This document shows positions 59,059 through 64,000 of a DNA stretch of 64,000 bases, in pieces. Location: positions 62,001 through 126,000 of the forward strand of contig JAPONM010000032.1 of NCBI GenBank assembly GCA_026713925.1, in the 5' to 3' direction. Position 1 is the first letter of the stretch; every line of letters begins with the position of its first letter. The position numbers and the translations under genes are program-made. This DNA comes from Gammaproteobacteria bacterium (GTDB lineage Bacteria > Pseudomonadota > Gammaproteobacteria > UBA4575). The notes beneath the pieces are model-generated. The model did no database searches. It was not told the DNA's origin and saw only the letters and a list, made by a program, of their open reading frames with translations.

Positions 59059-60504
59059 TTACTTGCCATATTTGTTCCAATAATCTTCAAACAGCTCCTC
59101 TTCGTTAAATGTACGAGGACGTACTGGACGTGAAACCCAGGTTACATTCATGAAGTTTCTGACATTGACATTTTCGGTTGTGATATTCCCTCCCCATGTC
59201 CCACAGGAAAGTGACAATGTATAGGGGAGTCCGTTTCTGGGGCTGCCTGCTCCTTCATTAAGATTTTGATTCACGATGACTCTTGCTGTTTTTGTATTTA
59301 AGGCAACATGGTTGATGTTTGCTTCAGACTGTGAATGTATTCCGCATGTATGTCCCAAGCCCTGATAATTCGTAATCCTGTTTACGATATCTACCGCATT
59401 TTCAATGTTACCCGAATATTGATAGACGGCTAAAACAACGGACAGTTTTTCTCCAGAGAACGGATGGCCTTCTCCAATTCCGGTTTCTTCTACCAACAAA
59501 AAGTTTTTGCCAGGCTGAAGATCAATTTGTGCCTTCTTTGCGATTGACCCTGCAGATTTCGCGATTATTTCAGGAGACGGGATATGGGCATCTTCTGGCC
59601 ACATGACTTTTTCAAGGCGACTTTTATCTGCCTTATTACATAAATGACCACCAAGCTCTACCAGCTTGTCTACCAGTGCTTCGTAGATATCCTGATGAAC
59701 TACGATGGCGTTGTCCGCCAGGCAACTGGTCGCATAATCAAATGTCTTTGCCTTGGCAATCATGTCTGCGGCATCTTCAAGATCTGCGGTTTCATCCACG
59801 ATATGTACTGCATTCCCTACGCCTACTCCAAATGCAGGTTTCCCCGAGCTGTATGCGGCTTTCACCATGCTCATGCCCCCCGTTGCTACGATGAGATCCA
59901 CGTTTTCCATCAGCACTTTTGTTTTTTGAATTGAGGGGCTGGTGATCACCTGTGCCAGGTCTTCAGGAGCACCAACGCGGGTGCAACCTTCCCGTACGCA
60001 TTCGACTACCCTGGCTGAACTTCTTTTTGTCCTTGGATGTGGCGCTATGATCAACGCGTTTCTTGCCTTAATCGCGCCCAAAGCCTTGACAGGCGGCGTT
60101 GCATCGGGACCTGTTGCTGGAATCAGTGCGCCAATTACACCTACGGGTTTGGCGAGCTTTGTAATTCCGGTCTCAGGGTCATCTTCAACCACGCCAACAG
60201 TCTTGACTGAACGCATGTCTGCCAATGTTCCTATTACGCGGTTGTAAATCTTTGCTACCTTGTCAGCGTAATTTCCAAACTCCCCTTCATCGACCGCCAT
60301 GCGCGCCAGTTCTTCTCTATTCTTGACAACGCTCCAGGCAATGGACGTGACTAATTCATCTACCTGTTCTTGCGTATAGGAATTTATTTGCAATTGTGCA
60401 AACCTGGCATTCTCGATCAATTCTAAAATTTCGCGCTCATCACGATCCGTCGACATTACACTTGTTTGCAAATCAGGAATAGTTGTAGTCTTAACTTCTG
60501 TCAT
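59059..60504 (-). CDS. CoA-acylating aldehyde dehydrogenase (sulfoacetaldehyde-dehydrogenase-like)
   Basis: 481 residues from ATG 60504 with AGGA at good spacing; ATG 60519 abuts the previous stop and lacks a site. KPVGVIGALIPATGPDATPP, NALIIAPHPRTKRSS, VATGGMSMVKAAYSSGKPAFG and the catalytic Cys in YATSCLADN mark the acylating branch of the family. The whole resembles SauS/acetaldehyde-type enzymes more than hydrolytic ALDHs. It would convert an aldehyde, NAD(P)+ and CoA to an acyl-CoA. Exact substrate unproven. Confidence 0.82.
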   Translation of the reverse strand: MTEVKTTTIPDLQTSVMSTDRDEREILELIENARFAQLQINSYTQEQVDELVTSIAWSVVKNREELARMAVDEGEFGNYADKVAKIYNRVIGTLADMRSVKTVGVVEDDPETGITKLAKPVGVIGALIPATGPDATPPVKALGAIKARNALIIAPHPRTKRSSARVVECVREGCTRVGAPEDLAQVITSPSIQKTKVLMENVDLIVATGGMSMVKAAYSSGKPAFGVGVGNAVHIVDETADLEDAADMIAKAKTFDYATSCLADNAIVVHQDIYEALVDKLVELGGHLCNKADKSRLEKVMWPEDAHIPSPEIIAKSAGSIAKKAQIDLQPGKNFLLVEETGIGEGHPFSGEKLSVVLAVYQYSGNIENAVDIVNRITNYQGLGHTCGIHSQSEANINHVALNTKTARVIVNQNLNEGAGSPRNGLPYTLSLSCGTWGGNITTENVNVRNFMNVTWVSRPVRPRTFNEEELFEDYWNKYGK

Positions 60505-60519
60505 TTGCTGATCCTGCAT

Positions 60520-61512
60520 CTAGCTGAACAAAACGGGCTCTCCTCCTGTATGCAAGAACACGGCTGTCTGAATGTCCTTGTAGTAACCATTATTCATCAA
60601 GTCTGAAAACCCGGCAAATGCTTTCCCTGTATACGTCGGATCAAAAAAAACACCCTGCTTGATTGCAACATCTTTAATTGTTTCATTCCCTTCAATACTG
60701 GGTATCCCGTATCCATCACCAATGTAGCCATCATGGATTACAATCTCATCTAAACTCATGTTAACTGTAACATTCAATACCATAGCGGCTTGCTGTATCA
60801 GATCATGAGCTATTTCCTTTAACTCCCTGGCAGGCCGGCTCACGGTAAAGCCTTCGATTCGCCAGGGATGGTCATACAAGATTCGTGCAAGTACCCAGCC
60901 AGCTATAGTCCCCCCGGAACCCACTGCAAGCGTTACAAGATCGACATTTATTTCTTTGCTTTGGCACTGCTCAAACAATTCCTTCGCCGCAAACATGTGA
61001 GCGATTACCCCCAGTGCGCATGCTCCCCCTCGCGGGATCGAATAAGGAAGGGCATCACCATGCATCAGTTCCTGTTCGACAAGTCGGATCATTGTATCCA
61101 CCGAGCTTCGATCAGTATCGTGTGTGAACCTGGTTTCTGCTCCCAGCAACTTGGTCAGGTAATAATTGCCTCTGACTTCTTTTGGGGGGCTGCCCCAGTA
61201 GACAGCGATACAGTCCAGATTTAAATAAGCTGCCACTGCTGCCGTTGCACGTACATGATTGGATTGTACACTTGCACCCGTAATTAATGTTTTCGACCCC
61301 CTCTTCAATGCGTCTGCCGCGATGTATTCAAGCGCCCTGATTTTATTTCCCCCATAACCAAATTCGATCAGGTCATCGCGCTTCACCCACAGCTCAATGT
61401 CATGGATATTTTGTTCCAGTTTTTCAAACCGCTGCAAAGGAGTGGGAAATTGTGCAAGCTCACAACGGCTGATCTTTGGCAAGTCACCAGATGCGAGTGC
61501 CTGAGTGCTCAT
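60520..61512 (-). CDS. PLP-dependent D-cysteine desulfhydrase / ACC deaminase family enzyme
   Basis: 330 residues. FPTPLQRFEKLEQ, WVKRDDLIEFGYGGNKIRAL (PLP Lys in GGNK), TGASVQSNHVRATAA and the final FLHTGGEPVLFS identify fold-type II enzymes. The group includes D-cysteine desulfhydrase, L-cysteate sulfo-lyase (CuyA) and ACC deaminase. In this context a beta-elimination releasing ammonia plus pyruvate (and sulfide, sulfite or an amine) is likely. Its ATG overlaps the stop of the preceding lyase (ATGA). Confidence 0.85.
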   Translation of the reverse strand: MSTQALASGDLPKISRCELAQFPTPLQRFEKLEQNIHDIELWVKRDDLIEFGYGGNKIRALEYIAADALKRGSKTLITGASVQSNHVRATAAVAAYLNLDCIAVYWGSPPKEVRGNYYLTKLLGAETRFTHDTDRSSVDTMIRLVEQELMHGDALPYSIPRGGACALGVIAHMFAAKELFEQCQSKEINVDLVTLAVGSGGTIAGWVLARILYDHPWRIEGFTVSRPARELKEIAHDLIQQAAMVLNVTVNMSLDEIVIHDGYIGDGYGIPSIEGNETIKDVAIKQGVFFDPTYTGKAFAGFSDLMNNGYYKDIQTAVFLHTGGEPVLFS

Positions 61513-62861
61513 ATCTTATCCAGCACTCTATCAACCATCGCTGTACATAAGCCTAGACAATTTTCATATTTAAAAATCTCATCGATATCCTCAGCACTCA
61601 GGTTGGATGAAATTTGAGCGTTATTCAAAACAGCCTCTCTGAATGAAATTCCTTTCTTTCGCGCATTCATTGCTTCCTCGTAGACTATTTTTTGGGCCTG
61701 GTTCTTCCCCAGTTTTTTAGCTAACGCCAGCATGACACCTTCTGAAAATATCTGTTCGCCACTGATTTCCAGGTTCTCTTGCATTTTTTGCGCGCGTACT
61801 TCCAGGTTCGACAAGATCAGTTTCAGTAACTCCAGGGACTTGCCCGATACCAAGGTGATGAGCGGCAGGACATGCCATTCACTTTTCCAGGATCGGCCAT
61901 CTCGTTCATGATCAGTGACCAGGCCTTCAAGAAGGATTGCAGCATTATGGCGAGCGACTCTGGCAAGTGTCCCCAGATGTTCGGATATTTCCGGGTTTTG
62001 TTTATGCGGCATCGTAATACTGCCTACGGTTTCTATGAGCGTAACCTCAATGAGCTCTGCGATTTCCGTTCTTTGCAGATTATAAATTTCATGACCGATA
62101 CGGTCTGCAGTTCCGGTTATCAGCACTAGTAGCTGGCCCCATTCTGCAAAGACGTCCCGGCTTGAAGTCCAGGAAATAATGGGATCACGTAATCCGAGGC
62201 GACTGCAAAATTCCTTTTGAATCTCCAGGCCGTGGCGGTCCAACGATGAAAGTGATCCAACGCCTCCACATAACTGCCCCTCGTCCATTCGATTGCCCAA
62301 TTGCGATAACCGGGTTCGATGGCGATCCAGTTCACACGCCCAGCTCGCAACCTTAAATCCAAATGTTACAGGCAAGCCGTGCTGTCCATGCGTACGCCCT
62401 GGCATGATCGTATCGCGATGTTCGCTCATGAGATCTTTGGTGATGGAACATATTGTATTGATATCCAGCAAAAACTGTTCCCTGGCATCCCTCAAAGCGA
62501 TCGAAAACCAGGTATCTGTTACATCCTGTACGGTTGCGCCGAAATACAGCCAGTTTCGTACATCTTCGCCTCCACGCTTTGCCAGGGCATTGATAAAGCC
62601 CTGCATGGAATGGCCACTTTGTTCAAATCCTTCCTTGGTGTCATCAAGCAATTCACTATCGATCTCGACTTGACTGCAGAACTCCTTGATTGAATTTCCA
62701 GCTGATTTTGGTATCAACCCAAATTTTGACTGGACCTCTGCCAGTACAGCCAGTATCTCCAGCCAAGTCCTGATTCTTGATTGTTCATCAAAAATTTTGC
62801 GTAAGGATTCCGTACTCCAGGAATTCTGGTATATGGAGGATTCTGCGAATAATGAAGTCAT
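61509..62861 (-). CDS. Adenylosuccinate-lyase-like enzyme (aspartase/fumarase superfamily)
   Basis: 450 residues. PGRTHGQHGLPVTFGFKVAS (~152-171) and the signature GSITMPHKQNPEISE (~289-303) are superfamily active-site loops. It is closest in look to PurB/3-carboxymuconate cycloisomerase-type proteins. A housekeeping PurB role is unlikely given the catabolic operon. It probably releases fumarate or a related acid from a C-N (or C-C) bonded substrate. It overlaps both neighbours by four bases. Confidence 0.83.
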   Translation of the reverse strand: MTSLFAESSIYQNSWSTESLRKIFDEQSRIRTWLEILAVLAEVQSKFGLIPKSAGNSIKEFCSQVEIDSELLDDTKEGFEQSGHSMQGFINALAKRGGEDVRNWLYFGATVQDVTDTWFSIALRDAREQFLLDINTICSITKDLMSEHRDTIMPGRTHGQHGLPVTFGFKVASWACELDRHRTRLSQLGNRMDEGQLCGGVGSLSSLDRHGLEIQKEFCSRLGLRDPIISWTSSRDVFAEWGQLLVLITGTADRIGHEIYNLQRTEIAELIEVTLIETVGSITMPHKQNPEISEHLGTLARVARHNAAILLEGLVTDHERDGRSWKSEWHVLPLITLVSGKSLELLKLILSNLEVRAQKMQENLEISGEQIFSEGVMLALAKKLGKNQAQKIVYEEAMNARKKGISFREAVLNNAQISSNLSAEDIDEIFKYENCLGLCTAMVDRVLDKI

Positions 62862-64000
62862 CGGGCTTGATCAATGATGGTATGCATGTGCTGTGACAAT
62901 GCACTTTCTGCCTGTTTTATTTTTTCCCGCTCATTGCCTGTCCATTTCTTATGATGATTTATCTCCTGTTCACTGTATTCGATCATCTCCTTGATCCTGT
63001 CTTGAGACGCGCCTCCCAACCCGGACTTTTTTTCGATTGCAACTTGCGGAGAATTCAGCATATCGAGGATCTGCCCGGAGCATGAAACCGGGTGGCCTAC
63101 CACATCGCTTGCAGCTTCATTTAATTCCAGCTCCGTCAATTCGGACAAATGTTTTTTAAGGTGTACAAACTTTCGGACGATTTTCCCAACAATCCTATGG
63201 GCGGTTCTGTAATCCAGATCATTTTCAACCGAAATCTGTTCAGCCAGCTCCGTGGCCATCGCGTAGCTTTCCCGTGTTCTGTTTACTGCATTTGAAGTGT
63301 TGAACTGCAATCCCTCCACTACATTTTTTAACAAGCCGATTCCTTCGATGCTTTTCTTGAGCACGAATGGAATTTCTCCGTACAAGAACAGGCGATTATC
63401 AATCTGTCCGGTTGGCGTGCGCTGCGACACAACCACCATATTCTGTATGCCGATAGCCTTGTTTGTCAGCGCTCGAATATACGCTAGGGCATAAGGATTT
63501 TTTTTCTGCGGCATGATCTTGCTTGCTCGTGAACAAGAATCTTGCAATTCAATATAGTTGAATTCTTCCGTCACGAAATAAAGTACATCTTCGCAAAAGC
63601 GGTCCAGGGTGACTAAGATTGAAGTTGAAACTGACGCGATCTCGATGGAAATATCAGCCTGCCACATTGCATCTCTTGTATGCATTACAGGCCTCGCAAA
63701 GCCTAACAGGCTCGACAGCTTTTCCCTGTCAACCTGAAGAGTCGACCCGTTGATACCTCCGCACCCGGCTGGACAGCAATTGACCCTTCCATACAGTGAT
63801 TCAATGCGCGCAAGATCACGCATCAGCATGAATACAAATGAATGTAGATAATGTCCGAATGTCGTAGGCTGTCCCGGCTGCATGTACGTGTAATCCGGCA
63901 TGACTGATGCCTTGTGCGCCGATACCTGTCTCAGCATGACCCGTATCAAGGCCGTTATTTCATCAGCAAGGTCAAGCAAAATCTTTTTTATTGTCAAGTG
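62858..64000 (-). CDS. Argininosuccinate-lyase-like enzyme, 5' end outside window
   Basis: The last ~380 residues; the reading frame runs off the right edge, where ~100 N-terminal residues should lie. DYTYMQPGQPTTFGHYLHSF and ASKIMPQKKNPYALAYIRAL are the two conserved lyase loops, and QISVENDLDYRTAHRIVG resembles the argininosuccinate-lyase C-terminal region. The operon suggests a specialised C-N lyase, as in EDDS lyase, rather than arginine synthesis. The stop overlaps the next ATG (ATGA). Confidence 0.83.
   Translation of the reverse strand, partial: HLTIKKILLDLADEITALIRVMLRQVSAHKASVMPDYTYMQPGQPTTFGHYLHSFVFMLMRDLARIESLYGRVNCCPAGCGGINGSTLQVDREKLSSLLGFARPVMHTRDAMWQADISIEIASVSTSILVTLDRFCEDVLYFVTEEFNYIELQDSCSRASKIMPQKKNPYALAYIRALTNKAIGIQNMVVVSQRTPTGQIDNRLFLYGEIPFVLKKSIEGIGLLKNVVEGLQFNTSNAVNRTRESYAMATELAEQISVENDLDYRTAHRIVGKIVRKFVHLKKHLSELTELELNEAASDVVGHPVSCSGQILDMLNSPQVAIEKKSGLGGASQDRIKEMIEYSEQEINHHKKWTGNEREKIKQAESALSQHMHTIIDQAR

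Noticed and set aside
61509-62861. purB for purine synthesis
   Set aside because: Operon context is catabolic and a second lyase is fused by overlap, so the gene is annotated only at superfamily level.

Overview
The window reads as chromosome of a gammaproteobacterium-like organism, not identifiable to species. The reasons are a three-helix SecE of 122 residues, a tRNA-Trp-secE-nusG-rplKAJL-rpoBC order, an rpsL-rpsG-fusA-tuf-rpsJ str block running straight into rplC/rplD, and a tRNA-Gly(TCC)-tRNA-Thr(GGT) pair of the kind that lies upstream of secE in Escherichia-type genomes. Every core gene is on the minus strand.

Layout. (1) Positions 1-17885 hold translation and transcription genes, read right to left: tRNA-Trp, secE, nusG, rplK, rplA, rplJ, rplL, rpoB, rpoC, then a strong promoter, rpsL, rpsG, fusA, tuf, rpsJ, a 15-bp hairpin, rplC and the start of rplD, which leaves the window. 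(2) 17980-24836 is a short accessory stretch: a compact cluster with a DsrE-like exported protein, a 62-residue cysteine-rich peptide and a four-helix membrane protein; a TonB-dependent receptor that looks GC-richer than its surroundings; an M19 dipeptidase; and two unknown genes. (3) 25051-55242 is a ~30 kb AT-richer island inserted at the 3' end of tRNA-Thr. A ~45 bp near-perfect repeat of the tRNA end marks both borders, and an integrase remnant lies beside the tRNA. (4) 55227-55415 holds tRNA-Thr and tRNA-Gly. (5) 55620-64000 is a tightly packed seven-gene catabolic-type operon: two aspartase/fumarase-superfamily lyases, a PLP beta-elimination enzyme, an acylating aldehyde dehydrogenase, a GMC oxidoreductase, a GST and an MFS transporter.

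The island is a defence island. It carries a Type ISP-like restriction-modification polypeptide broken by one in-frame amber codon, a superfamily 1 helicase with a C-terminal Vsr/DUF559-type nuclease domain, a SIR2 protein next to McrB (with an EVE/PUA-like domain) and McrC, a GHKL/Hsp90-like ATPase overlapping a second SIR2 protein, a four-gene RHH-GNAT-ImmA/IrrE-Beta operon, an sce7726-like nuclease, a DUF4238 protein, a frameshifted AbiV-like gene and a frameshifted membrane-GIY-YIG gene. A perfect CIRCE operator (TTAGCACTC-N9-GAGTGCTAA) lies upstream of two small conserved genes, although no chaperone gene is present.

The best candidates for undescribed biology are the Hsp90-like/SIR2 pair, the RHH-GNAT-ImmA-Beta operon, the CIRCE-controlled small genes and the cysteine-rich peptide cluster. 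Domain names come from motif recognition by eye. No database search was possible, so 'undescribed' means only that I do not recognise a named system.
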